Notes under the pieces: model-generated
The model's input: only the letters and a program-made list of their open reading frames with translations
Databases searched by the model: none
What the model was told of the DNA's origin: nothing
Part shown: piece after piece, positions 9,834 through 18,007 of the stretch
How positions within the stretch are numbered: position 1 is the first letter of the stretch
Layout: each line of letters starts with the position of its first letter
NCBI RefSeq assembly: GCF_030406905.1
Contig: NZ_CP129137.1
Span: forward strand, 7,409,501 to 7,473,500
DNA length: 64,000 bases
Direction: 5' to 3'
Source of the DNA: Streptomyces sp. HUAS CB01
GTDB lineage: Bacteria > Actinomycetota > Actinomycetes > Streptomycetales > Streptomycetaceae
Made by a program: the position numbers and the translations under genes

Positions 9834-9884
9834 CGGGCCGGTCGTCTACCGTCGAATAGTGGACCGGTCGTCTAGTGGCCGGTT
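9834..9884. promoter_or_regulatory. Candidate TetR operator cluster C
   Basis: Two strong boxes, GGCCGGTCGTCTA (centre 9839.5) and GGACCGGTCGTCTAG (centre 9865.5), again 26 bp apart, plus a weaker GGCCGGTT at 9877-9884. They sit 40-90 bp upstream of the WrbA-like gene. Together with A and B they define a palindromic consensus TAGACGACCGGTCGTCTA. Confidence 0.7.
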
Positions 9885-9926
9885 CGGCAACCCCCGCACC
9901 ATCCCGACAAGGAACGGAGACCCGCT

Positions 9927-10535
9927 GTGGCCACTCCCGTCAAGCTTTCGATCGTCTACTACTCCTCCACCGGCACCATCGCCGAGATCGCCGAGGAACT
10001 CCGCGACGCCGCTGTGAAGGCAGGCGCCGAGGTCCGTCTGCTGAAGGCGGCCGAGCTCGCCCCCCGGGCGGCCGTCGAGGCCAACCCCGCATGGGCTGCC
10101 AACGCTGCCGCGACCGCGGACGTCCCGGAGGCGACCCCCGAGGACATCGAGTGGGCCGACGCCGTACTGTTCGGATCCGCCACCCGCTTCGGCAACATCT
10201 CCTCGCAGCTCAAGCAGTTCATCGACACCCTCGGAGGGCTGTGGGCGCAGGGGAAGCTGGCCGACAAGGTCTACAGCGGCTTCACCTCGTCCGCGACCCC
10301 GCACGCCGGTCAGGAGACGACGCTGCAGGCGCTCTACACGAGCGTGCACCACTTCGGTGGCATCGTGGTCGCCCCCGGCTTCACCGACCCGGTCAAGTTC
10401 GCGGACGGAAACCCCTACGGCACCTCGCACGTCGACGGACAGGGCACCAACCCCGTGGACGACACCACCCGAGCCGCCGCCCGCCACCAGGCCGAGCGCG
10501 TGGTGAACACGGCCGCGCGGCTCAAGGCGGCCTGA
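9927..10535 (+). CDS. WrbA-like NAD(P)H:quinone oxidoreductase
   Basis: A 202-residue flavodoxin-fold protein of the WrbA type (NQO type IV). Features are the phosphate loop YYSSTGTIAEIAEEL at residues 10-24, the FGSATRFGNISSQLKQF loop near residue 80, the FTSSATPHAGQETTL segment, and the C-terminal NPYGTSHVDGQG. WrbA enzymes reduce quinones by two electrons, avoiding semiquinone radicals. The start is GTG with GGAACGGAGA upstream. The gene is directly preceded by operator cluster C and followed by a strong hairpin, so it ends the transcription unit. Confidence 0.9.
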   Translation: MATPVKLSIVYYSSTGTIAEIAEELRDAAVKAGAEVRLLKAAELAPRAAVEANPAWAANAAATADVPEATPEDIEWADAVLFGSATRFGNISSQLKQFIDTLGGLWAQGKLADKVYSGFTSSATPHAGQETTLQALYTSVHHFGGIVVAPGFTDPVKFADGNPYGTSHVDGQGTNPVDDTTRAAARHQAERVVNTAARLKAA

Positions 10536-10561
10536 CACCCCCACCCTGGGCCGTCGGCATG

Positions 10562-10593
10562 GGCCGGCGCCACCGCAAACGGTGGCGCCGGCC
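10562..10593. terminator. Strong hairpin terminator after the WrbA-like gene
   Basis: A perfect 14-bp stem, GGCCGGCGCCACCG (10562-10575) and its complement (10580-10593), with a CAAA loop, starts 26 bp after the WrbA-like stop. There is no T-tract, as is common for actinobacterial terminators. Confidence 0.75.
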
Positions 10594-10777
10594 GTCGCGT
10601 TCACGGCACCGCACCCGCAGCGACACCGCACCGGCAGCGACTCCGCACCGGCCGGGCGCGGCGCGCTTCGGCGTGGCGAGCGCCAGGTGGAAGCGGCCGA
10701 CGGGGTCCTTGCGCGACCGGGTTGTCTGCCGCCCGCCCGACCGGGATCAGCCCGGCAGCGTGCGGCAGGATGAGACG

Positions 10778-11326
10778 ATGGCGACGAATCAGACGTGGGC
10801 ACGGGTGCACAGGGACCTCCTGGCGGCGAAGTCCTGCGTGTACGACCCGGTCGGCTTCGACTGCGCGCAGTTGGAGCCCGAACCGGAGAGCGCCGAGTAC
10901 GCGGCCCACGCGTTCACGCTCGATGGGCGCTCGGTCAGATTCCGGGTGGGCAAGACCACCCCGACGAAGGTCGGCCAGTTCGTCACCCTGTGGCAGCGGT
11001 CCGAGGAAGGGCCGATCCGGCCCTTCGATGTCGATGACGGCGTCGACCTCGTGGTGGTCAGCAGCCGTGACAGCGGCCGTTTCGGGCAGTTCGTCTTCCC
11101 GGGCCCGGTGCTGTGCGAGCGCGGGATCGTGTCCGGGGCCCGATCCGCCGGGAAGCGAGGATTCCGCGTCTACCCGCCGTGGGTCGCCACGACCGGTCGT
11201 CAGGCACGCACCACCCAATCGTGGCAGGTGGACTACTTCCTGGACATCGATGAGGAAGGCCGCGTCGATCTGGCGCGCGCCACCGCCCTCTACCACCCGG
11301 GGAGTTCGGAACCGCCACCGCGGTGA
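10778..11326 (+). CDS. MepB family protein
   Basis: A 182-residue protein matching the MepB family along its length, with LEPEPESAEYAAHAFTLDGR, the FRVGKTTPTKVGQFVTLWQR core, a GQFVFPGPVLCERGIVS segment and the WQVDYFLDI tail. MepB is encoded next to the MepA efflux pump in staphylococci; its biochemical role is not established, and no pump gene is present here. The ATG was preferred because GGCAGGATGAG lies just upstream; a GTG six codons earlier is possible. Confidence 0.85.
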   Translation: MATNQTWARVHRDLLAAKSCVYDPVGFDCAQLEPEPESAEYAAHAFTLDGRSVRFRVGKTTPTKVGQFVTLWQRSEEGPIRPFDVDDGVDLVVVSSRDSGRFGQFVFPGPVLCERGIVSGARSAGKRGFRVYPPWVATTGRQARTTQSWQVDYFLDIDEEGRVDLARATALYHPGSSEPPPR

Positions 11327-11475
11327 ATCAGGGGCGCCCGGACGCGTCCACGTCCACGCGTCGGCCACGTCGGAGAGACGAATCCGCAATCACCTGCGGG
11401 CCCGGTGCCCCTGGGACGCGTTGTCGGTGGGGCGTCGCAGGGTGCCGACCGGTATTCCCTGGCTCTGGAGGACCT

Positions 11476-12577
11476 GTGCCCCGGCTCGCCCGCCTTGTCG
11501 CCTCACTCGCCGCCCCACGCGCATACTCGGGCGCCGACGGCGCCCCGTACCTGGAGTCCTGGCCCACCACACGGCTCCTTGTCCAACGCAGCGACACGGA
11601 CGTCATGGTGGAGGACCTCGGACTCGTTGAGGCGCCCCTGTCGACGCCTGCGCGGTTCCGCTTTCCGGCGCCCTGGCCCCGCGGGTTCGGTCGATGCGCG
11701 GTGTCGCCCCACGGCGACCTCGCGGTCTTCACCGGAGTGCACGCCGTGCTGGCTGTGGACCGTTCGGGGATCGTCCAGTGGGAACTACGGCACCGCTGCT
11801 GGGCGGGCTGCGACGGGCACGCCGCTTTCGAGGAGTACGAGAACGACCACTGCCACCGGTACGCGAACAGCGGCTCGGCCGGCGTCTCCGCGGACGGTGC
11901 GCTCGTGTGGGTCCATGTCCGTGGCCCTCTGGCCCGGGACCACTCCGGCAACGGGGACGGGTCGGAGGAGTGGTTGGTCGTCAACGCCGCGGACGGCACA
12001 GTCCTCGCAGGTGCCGATACAGGAACGGCAGCGGGAGGGTCAGTGCATGTTCCGCACCCCCTCACCGCACCAGATGGGCCTGACCATCGGCGAAGGCCAG
12101 GACGGCGCCCCGTTGAGGTGGGGACGTTGGGACGGCCGCACTCTCGTCGTCGACCGCTTCGACGACGAGGACCGTGTCCTGGTGGCGGTCAGCCCGTCCG
12201 GCAACCGCCTGCTCACCGTGACCCACGACCAGGACACGCTGGCCGTTCATCGCGTCACCGATTACTCGGTGGAGGTGGAGCTGGGTGCGACCGTTCTTCC
12301 CCCGCACCCCGGAGCAGAGCCTGAGGACGACGGGGCCGAGGTCTTCTTCGACTGCGAGGGGGGCTTCATCGACGAGGCCACCGCCCTCGTCGGAACCGTC
12401 GAGAGCGACGAGGAATTCGGCCCGGGCCGGCACTGGCTCGTCGACACCACCCGCCTGCGGCTACAGGGTGAAGTCGTCTGTCCCCGCGATGTCTCCGGCA
12501 TGCCAAGTGCCCTCGGAGACGGCACCTGGTACACCGTCTCCGCGACCGAGAATGCCCTTCATGTCTGGGCTCTGTAA
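11476..12577 (+). pseudogene. Frameshifted beta-propeller-like protein
   Basis: One protein is split over two frames. It starts at GTG 11476 with GGAGGA upstream (MPRLARLVASLAAPRAYSG) and reads in one frame to about 12057; the homologous-looking continuation (QMGLTIGEGQDGAPLRWGRW to LHVWAL) is in the next frame to 12577. The switch falls in a run of five Cs at 12057-12061, where one extra base would explain it. Recurrent segments such as CAVSPHGDLAVFTG, GVSADGALVWVHV and VAVSPSGNRLLTV look like WD40-style blades. No function is known. A real mutation and a sequencing error cannot be told apart here. Confidence 0.7.
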
Positions 12578-12668
12578 GGGCTTGCGCCTCCCCGTGGCGG
12601 ACGCGCGCACCCCCTGAGCACGTCTCCGAAACACCTGGCTGGGTACGCTCTCGCCAGGAGGGAGGGTC

Positions 12669-12812
12669 ATGGAGTCACTGGGGATCCTGTTCGTGGCCGC
12701 AGCCTGGGGTGTTCCGTTGGCTTGTCTGCTGGGTGGGGCAGTCGCCGTCGTCGGCATCGCACGCCGGCATCGCCGGGTCATCACCGCACTGAAGAAGACC
12801 GGGGACGAGTGA
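12669..12812 (+). CDS. Small membrane protein, 47 residues
   Basis: A short gene with an excellent ribosome site (AGGAGGGAGGG) six bases before its ATG. The product has one long hydrophobic helix at about residues 4-30 (ILFVAAAWGVPLACLLGGAV) and a basic tail (RRHRRVITALKKTGDE), so it should sit in the membrane with its tail in the cytoplasm. I do not recognise a family. It follows the frameshifted gene by about 90 bp. Confidence 0.6.
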   Translation: MESLGILFVAAAWGVPLACLLGGAVAVVGIARRHRRVITALKKTGDE

Positions 12813-13034
12813 TGCGGACCGGCCGGTGATCTCCACCCGTATCCGCAACATGCCCGCCGAGCCGGGCGCTCGCTCTGACCGTCCGGGACCGACTGCGCTC
12901 CGCCGCCCCGGACGCCGTGGGTTCGGCCCGGCTGGCGCGTGCCTTCAGCAGCAGCGCCGCCGCGCCCCTGACTGATGCTCCTATTGATCGTCAAGGGTCG
13001 GGATGCGCTCGCAGGAGCGAGGTACCTTCACCCC
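12813..13034. other. Intergenic, no gene seen
   Basis: No gene supported. This is the left margin of a disturbed segment (13035-13630) holding gene and IS fragments, with visibly lower GC than its surroundings in parts. Confidence 0.4.
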
Positions 13035-13094
13035 ATGTTACTTACTCCCGACGGCGAGGTCCGCAGCCGCGATGAGCTGGTCGCCTTCGTCCGA
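13035..13094 (+). pseudogene. N-terminal piece of a DUF7660-like gene
   Basis: An ATG opens MLLTPDGEVRSRDELVAFVR, which resembles the N-terminus of DUF7660-type proteins (a RxxLVxFVRxLRxDY beginning). After the Arg codon ending at 13094 the frame turns into unrelated sequence and stops at 13131-13133. A matching C-terminal portion of the same family lies at 18008-18205. The two breakpoints share TCCGAG (13090-13095 and 18009-18014) in the same codon phase. Confidence 0.45.
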
Positions 13095-13240
13095 GTGGCT
13101 TTATCGAGCAGTAGTGACGTCGCTTGTCGATGAGTTTGGGAGGTGCCCATTTCCACGGATGGGTGATGTCGACGAGTTCGGGAGGCACCAGGGTTCTTGC
13201 CAGGGCAGCATCGAGGTGCTCCTGGTGAAAGGTGCTGGTC

Positions 13241-13480
13241 ATGCCGCAGATGTCGAAGGTCGAGCTGTACGCGGCGATCCGGCGTGACCATCGCGACGGC
13301 ATGTCGATGCGGGAACATGAACGCACGCACGGCGTGACGTGGCGGACGGTTCGGAAAGCGTTGGACTCGGCTTGGCCGGGGCCGTGCAAGAAGCTGCCGA
13401 CTATCCCGTAGGAGACGTCGGCGCCGTGTTCTTCGACCAGCCGGTGGAAGATCCGCGTGATGGTGTGCCGTCGATGCGGA
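13241..13480. mobile_element. Rearranged IS21-family (IstA) remnant
   Basis: On the plus strand, 13241-13411 encodes 56 residues like an IS21 IstA N-terminus (KVELYAAIRRDHRDGMSMRE, then GVTWRTVRKALDSAWPGPCK). On the minus strand, about 13390-13475 reads HTITRIFHRLVEEHGADVSY, which resembles the next IstA segment but in the opposite orientation. The element is therefore broken and partly inverted. No IstB gene is nearby. The surrounding 13096-13630 holds no other recognisable gene. Confidence 0.65.
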
Positions 13481-13630
13481 ACGGTCGTCGTCTACGAAGG
13501 TCTCAACGACGTTGGTGCAGAGGCGATCGGCATCGCTCCCCGGCGTCGAGTTGCTCACGCACTGACCGGCCGCGGTTCTGGGTCTTTCCCCTGCACGCAC
13601 TCTTCCGTGCGTACAAGCCCCAGCTCGCTA

Positions 13631-14614
13631 TTACGAAGGTAGCCCCGGGGGCCTGAACGACTTGCGGTAGTCGGTGGGGGAGACCCCCACCGTCCGGGTG
13701 AAGTGGTGGCGCAGGTTCGCCGCTGTGCCCAGGCCGCTGCGGTCGCCGATCTGCTCCACCGGCAGGTCGGTCGACTCCAGCAGGCTCTGTGCCCGGCCGA
13801 TGCGCTGCTGCAACAGCCACTGCAGCGGCGTCGTGCCGGTCGCCTCCCGCAGCCGCCGGTAGAAGGTGCGCGGGCTCAGCCCGGCCCGGCGCGCCAGGTC
13901 GTCGACGGTGAGCGGCTCGTGCAGCCGCTCGGCCGCCCACTGGAGTACGGGAGCCAGGCCCGCGTCGTCGTCGCGGGGCACCGGCGCCTCGATGAACTGG
14001 GCCTGGCCGCCCGAGCGGTGGGCCTGCACGACGAGGCGCCGCGCCAGCTGGTTGGCGGCCGAGGCCCCCAGGTCGCGGCGGACCAGGTGCAGGCACAGGT
14101 CGAGCGCGGCGGTGGCCCCGGCGCTGGTGAGGACCCCGCCCTCGTCGGTGTAGAGGACCGAGTCGTCGACGACCACCTCGGGGTGGCGGGCCGCCAGCTG
14201 GGCGGTGTGACTCCAGTGCGCGGTGGCCCGGCGGCCGTCGAGGAGCCCGGCCGCGGCGAGCGCGAAGGCGCCGGTGCACAGGGAGACCATCCGGGCCCCA
14301 GAGGCGGCGGCTTCGCGCAGGGCCGCTACCAGATCGGCCGGGACCTCCTGGCCGTCCTCGACGACCGCGTCGGGCACGGACGGCACGATGACCGTGTCGG
14401 CGCCCACGAGCGCGTCCAGGCCGTACTCCGTCCGCAGGGAGATTGCCCCGGCCGGGGCGTTGCCGCAGAGCCTCAGCTCGTACCAGGGGTCGGCCAGGTC
14501 GGGCTGCGGGATGCCGAACACCGTGCAGGCGATGGAGAGTTCAAACAGCTCCCAGAGGGAGACCCCCGAGCGAGGGTCGGGGACGACGGCCACGGCGACG
14601 ACACCTGCGCTCAT
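13631..14614 (-). CDS. GlxA-type regulator (DJ-1/PfpI + AraC HTH)
   Basis: A 327-residue regulator. Residues 5-195 form a DJ-1/PfpI-like domain, with the nucleophile-elbow equivalent SLCTGAFALAAAGLLDGRRA keeping a Cys. Residues 225-320 hold two AraC-type HTH motifs (LTVDDLARRAGLSPRTFYRR and VEQIGDRSGLGTAANLRHHF). Such proteins act as transcriptional activators in amino acid, betaine and stress pathways. It is divergent from an imine-reductase-like gene, with a perfect 9-bp inverted repeat between them, so that enzyme is the likely target. Confidence 0.9.
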   Translation of the reverse strand: MSAGVVAVAVVPDPRSGVSLWELFELSIACTVFGIPQPDLADPWYELRLCGNAPAGAISLRTEYGLDALVGADTVIVPSVPDAVVEDGQEVPADLVAALREAAASGARMVSLCTGAFALAAAGLLDGRRATAHWSHTAQLAARHPEVVVDDSVLYTDEGGVLTSAGATAALDLCLHLVRRDLGASAANQLARRLVVQAHRSGGQAQFIEAPVPRDDDAGLAPVLQWAAERLHEPLTVDDLARRAGLSPRTFYRRLREATGTTPLQWLLQQRIGRAQSLLESTDLPVEQIGDRSGLGTAANLRHHFTRTVGVSPTDYRKSFRPPGLPS

Positions 14615-14636
14615 TCACCGATCCTAACCCGGCCCC

Positions 14637-14673
14637 GTGGCAGGAATTTTGCGTACATGGTCAGTCCTGCCAC
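14637..14673. promoter_or_regulatory. Perfect inverted repeat in the GlxA/IRED promoter
   Basis: GTGGCAGGA (14637-14645) and TCCTGCCAC (14665-14673) are exact complements separated by 19 bp, placed between the divergent GlxA-type regulator and the oxidoreductase gene. The geometry suits a dimeric AraC-type regulator binding two turns apart. Confidence 0.55.
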
Positions 14674-14744
14674 TGTCACGCCCCTTCCGCTCCTGCAAGT
14701 GTGGATCTTGTTCAAGGACCGCCACAGACAGGGATTTGTCACTC

Positions 14745-15611
14745 ATGAACGCACAGAACGTCACCGTCATCGGTCTGGGACAGATGGGCGCGGCGCTCGC
14801 CGGTGCCCTCCTGGACGCCGGGCACACCACGACCGTCTGGAACCGCAGTCCCGAGAAGGCCGGGCCCCTCGTCGCCCGGGGCGCGGTCCGCGCGGAGACG
14901 GTCGCCGAGGCCGTCGCCGCGAGCGACCTAGTCCTGGTGTGCGTCCTCGACTACCCGGCCGTACGCGAACTCCTCGGCCCCGTAGGGGAGTCGCTGCGCG
15001 GCAAGGCCCTGGTCAACCTCACCTCAGGCTCGCCCGAGCAGGCGCGCGAGGAGGCGAAGTGGGCGGCCGGGCAGGGGATCGCGTACCTCGACGGCGGCAT
15101 CATGACGACCCCGCCCGGCGTCGGCGACAGCGCCCACATGTTCCTCTACAGCGGCGCCCCCGAGGTCCTGGCCGCGCACCGCGACACCCTGGCCGTCCTC
15201 GGCGACCCCGTCGACCTCGGGACGGACGCGGGGCTCGCCTCGCTGTACGACTCCGGGCTGCTCGGCCTCATGTGGGCCGTCTTCGGCGGCTGGCTGCACG
15301 CCACCGCGCTGGCCGGCGCGGACGGGGTCGCGGCGAGGGACTTCACGACGATCGCCTGCCGCTGGCTGAAGACGGTGTCCTGGTTCATGACCGGGTACGC
15401 CGAGCAGATCGACGCGGGCGAGTACCCCGGCCACGACGCCACCATCGACGTGCAGGTCGCCGCGATCGGCCACCTGCTGCACGCCGGGGCCGACCGGGGC
15501 ATCGACCCCCGACTGCCCGAACTGCACCTGGAGTTGATGCGCCAGATGGTGGCCGCCGGGCACGGGGGCGACAGCTACGCCCGCGTGATCGACGCCTTCC
15601 GTAAAAGCTAG
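14745..15611 (+). CDS. NADPH-dependent imine reductase-like oxidoreductase
   Basis: A 288-residue protein with a Rossmann N-terminus (VTVIGLGQMGAALAGALLDAG, then WNRSPEKA with the Arg expected for NADPH) as in 6-phosphogluconate/beta-hydroxyacid dehydrogenases, and an all-helical C-terminal domain. The YDSGLLGLMWAVFGGWLHA segment resembles the Asp-containing catalytic helix of bacterial imine reductases, and the usual hydroxyacid-dehydrogenase lysine motif is not evident. Reduction of a cyclic imine is therefore the likeliest chemistry; the natural substrate is unknown. It is divergent from the GlxA-type regulator. Confidence 0.82.
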   Translation: MNAQNVTVIGLGQMGAALAGALLDAGHTTTVWNRSPEKAGPLVARGAVRAETVAEAVAASDLVLVCVLDYPAVRELLGPVGESLRGKALVNLTSGSPEQAREEAKWAAGQGIAYLDGGIMTTPPGVGDSAHMFLYSGAPEVLAAHRDTLAVLGDPVDLGTDAGLASLYDSGLLGLMWAVFGGWLHATALAGADGVAARDFTTIACRWLKTVSWFMTGYAEQIDAGEYPGHDATIDVQVAAIGHLLHAGADRGIDPRLPELHLELMRQMVAAGHGGDSYARVIDAFRKS

Positions 15612-15788
15612 GTCGTCAACGCCGCTGCGTTAATGGCCCACAGAGACCGTCTCATCCTTGAGAACCTGACACTGCCGTCATTTCTCATCGACATCCGCAG
15701 TCCAGATGATTACCCCCTGCCTCCCGAACCTGCCGACAAACGCTGTCCCTAGAGAGGTTCTGGCACGGCTTCCGTGAAGCGGTCACGA

Positions 15789-16205
15789 TTAGTGATCGGT
15801 GGGCGTTTCGAGTGCTTGGAGGATCTGTCGCACTTCCTGGCGCCACTGGTCGGCGTCGGCGCTGTCCACCCAGCCGGTTGCCATTTCTGATCCGCCCTGG
15901 AGAACCCGATGCAGTGCCAGTCTCGCCGACGCGCGAAGGGAGGCTGGCAGTGTGGGCAGCGGTTTCCTGGGGCTGTCGTCCGGGTCAATCACGATGGGGC
16001 TGTCCGGGAGGGTGCTGGCGACGAGGGCGCCAGCGGCAATGGCTTCGGCCCCGTCTCCGCCATCGACGCGTTCTCCCGAGTCGGTTACTCGCTGGAATGC
16101 CCGCCACAGCACATCAATGACCTGCTGGTGGGTGAGCCCCTCAAGTCCATCGACGAAGTCTGCGGCGAGGTCGCTGTCGAACGGGCCGGTTCCCCACGTT
16201 CCCAT
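15789..16205 (-). CDS. DUF4259 domain protein
   Basis: A 138-residue protein starting MGTWGTGPFDSDLAADFVD, the hallmark N-terminus of DUF4259 proteins, followed by helices with an acidic middle and a GWVDSADADQWRQEV C-terminal segment. Function is not known; family members often occur as small standalone genes, sometimes near immunity-type loci. Of two adjacent ATGs, the second (16205) is better spaced from AGGAG. Its 5' flank abuts the ISL3 element. Confidence 0.8.
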   Translation of the reverse strand: MGTWGTGPFDSDLAADFVDGLEGLTHQQVIDVLWRAFQRVTDSGERVDGGDGAEAIAAGALVASTLPDSPIVIDPDDSPRKPLPTLPASLRASARLALHRVLQGGSEMATGWVDSADADQWRQEVRQILQALETPTDH

Positions 16206-16242
16206 CATGGCTCCTGATATGGCTGTCTCGGACGAAGACATG

Positions 16243-17988
16243 GTTCCAGGATCCACTGACATCGGTCACGGGGCGAGGAGGACCCGCTTGCGGAGCAGTG
16301 CGAAGCCAGCGCGACCGAACATCTGGCGCTTGAGCATCTTGATCCGGTTGACGTGTCCTTCGACGACGCCGGAGTTCCAGGGCAGGGTCAGGCCGGCGAT
16401 GACTGCGTTGCGGTCTCGGTCGATGCCCGCCGCGAGAGTGTGGAGGCTGGGAAGGTCGTCCTGGCGGACGGCGTCGAGCCACTGCGGAAGTCGTTCTCCC
16501 TGACGCTCGGTGAGCATGTGGGCGAAGGACCGGACGTGACCGGTCAGGGCGTCGAGTTCAGGGCAGTTGGCCAGAACGGCCTTGAGCCGGAGCTGTTCGA
16601 TCTCGGTCAGCGTCTCGGGTCGGCTGAGGATCCACCTCGTCACCACGCGGGGTGCCGGCGGCTGCGCGGTGACCGGCCGCGGCGACGTGCGCTTCTCTCG
16701 CAGGTAGGCGCTGACCCGGCCATAACTGCCTCGATAGCCCAAGGGAACGATCTCCTCCCAGAGCTTCCAGGCGTTGGTGCAGCCCTCGTCCCAACGTTCG
16801 TCCAGGTAGGGCTTGTACTCATCGAGGACGGAGGTCCTGTTGTGCTGCCACTGGCCGCGAAAGAGGTCTTCCGGCTTCGCCGCGTCGGCGAGGCTCTTGA
16901 CGGTGCGGTGGGTCATCTGGAGCTGACGCCCGATGGAACGGCGGCTGTGGCCGGCTTCCAACAGTGCGTGGACCGTGGCGTGCCTGGCCCGCATTCGGTT
17001 GGCGAACCGCTCGCTCCGCCATGGAGAGTCCACCTTCTCCTCGGGCGGCGCCGGTGGTTCGGCCTTCACCTCGCGATCGGGGACCAGGACGCGAAGGCAC
17101 GGGCGGTGGCGGGCGACAGCCCGCTCAGCAGCTTCCCCCAGGTTGTGCCACAAATGCCAGCGGTCGGCGACCTGCGTCGCCTGGGGTGCCCCGGCTGTGG
17201 CGCCTTCCGCGAAGAACGGCGCGCGGTCCCGGCAGACGATCTCGATCCCGGGTCGCTTCGCCAGCCATGCGGCCAGGCTGGACGCTTCCCGGTCAGGCAG
17301 CAGATCCACCGGCCGACGGGTCTCGACGTCGACGAGCACCGTGCCGTAGACCCGTCCTTTGCGTGTGGCGTACTCATCAACACCAACCACCCGCGGGGCC
17401 GGGACTTCGGGTTCGGGCAATGCATCGAGCAGCCGCAACACCGCGCTGCGGCTGATGGGCACCCCGAAGGCCCGTGCCATCCGAGCGCCGGCCCGGCCAG
17501 CGAGGGCGAGCCCCACCGCGGCGAGAGTCGACCGCAACCGCTCCGTCCACCTGCTGTGCCGCCGGGTCAGCCCCGGCATCTGCTCAGCGAACGTCCGCCG
17601 AGCACACGAAGACTCCGGACAGAAGAACCGCCGAACTCGCAGTTGGAGGACCACCAGACGTCCCCCACTCGGAACGTCCGCAGGAAACCGCAGGTAAGAG
17701 CTGTGCACCCGGGTCGACTCGCTCCCACAATCCGGGCATGCCGCCCCGCCCGCCGTACTGCAGACATCGATGCGTATCGCCTCATGACTCACGTCCAGCG
17801 ACAGCACCGACACGCCCGCGATGGACGGTAACAACAGGCCCTCAATGGGAGGCGACGTCTCTTCCACGACGCCGCACTGTCGACCACACTAAGATCGGCC
17901 CCGGTCATTTTCAGGCAACTTCCCCGAGCCTGATCAGAGCGTCAGCCGTCACTCAACGTGCACGCATCACGGAAAGCGAGCCAGAACC
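16243..17988 (-). mobile_element. ISL3-family insertion sequence, ends tentative
   Basis: The transposase gene 16266-17867 fills the element. The flanks show GGTTCCAGG at 16243 and, on the other strand, GGTTCTGGCTCGC ending at 17988, a plausible but imperfect terminal inverted repeat. No matching target duplication is visible at these limits, so the exact ends remain open. Confidence 0.45.
16266..17867 (-). CDS. ISL3 family transposase, full length
   Basis: A 533-residue DDE transposase. The N-terminal zinc-binding region has CPDCGSESTRVHSSYLR and FFCPESSCARRTFAEQ; the catalytic domain begins VVGVDEYATRKGRVYGTVLVD with the first Asp, then CRDRAPFFAEG and ADRWHLWHNLGEA with the second Asp, and ends with NSGVVEGHVNRIKMLKRQMFGRAGF carrying the Glu. 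Length and motifs are complete, so the element may be active. It is followed at its upstream side by a truncated DUF7660-like gene. Confidence 0.92.
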   Translation of the reverse strand: MEETSPPIEGLLLPSIAGVSVLSLDVSHEAIRIDVCSTAGGAACPDCGSESTRVHSSYLRFPADVPSGGRLVVLQLRVRRFFCPESSCARRTFAEQMPGLTRRHSRWTERLRSTLAAVGLALAGRAGARMARAFGVPISRSAVLRLLDALPEPEVPAPRVVGVDEYATRKGRVYGTVLVDVETRRPVDLLPDREASSLAAWLAKRPGIEIVCRDRAPFFAEGATAGAPQATQVADRWHLWHNLGEAAERAVARHRPCLRVLVPDREVKAEPPAPPEEKVDSPWRSERFANRMRARHATVHALLEAGHSRRSIGRQLQMTHRTVKSLADAAKPEDLFRGQWQHNRTSVLDEYKPYLDERWDEGCTNAWKLWEEIVPLGYRGSYGRVSAYLREKRTSPRPVTAQPPAPRVVTRWILSRPETLTEIEQLRLKAVLANCPELDALTGHVRSFAHMLTERQGERLPQWLDAVRQDDLPSLHTLAAGIDRDRNAVIAGLTLPWNSGVVEGHVNRIKMLKRQMFGRAGFALLRKRVLLAP

Positions 17989-18007
17989 CCTAGAGATCAA
18001 CGAAGCC

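Noticed and set aside
13003..13630. Several 60-190 codon frames in the IS-remnant area
   Set aside because: Apart from the IstA-like and DUF7660-like pieces, none has a recognisable motif or ribosome site.
16243..17988. Target duplication of the ISL3 element
   Set aside because: The 8 bases next to the tentative ends do not match, so the ends or the duplication cannot be confirmed.
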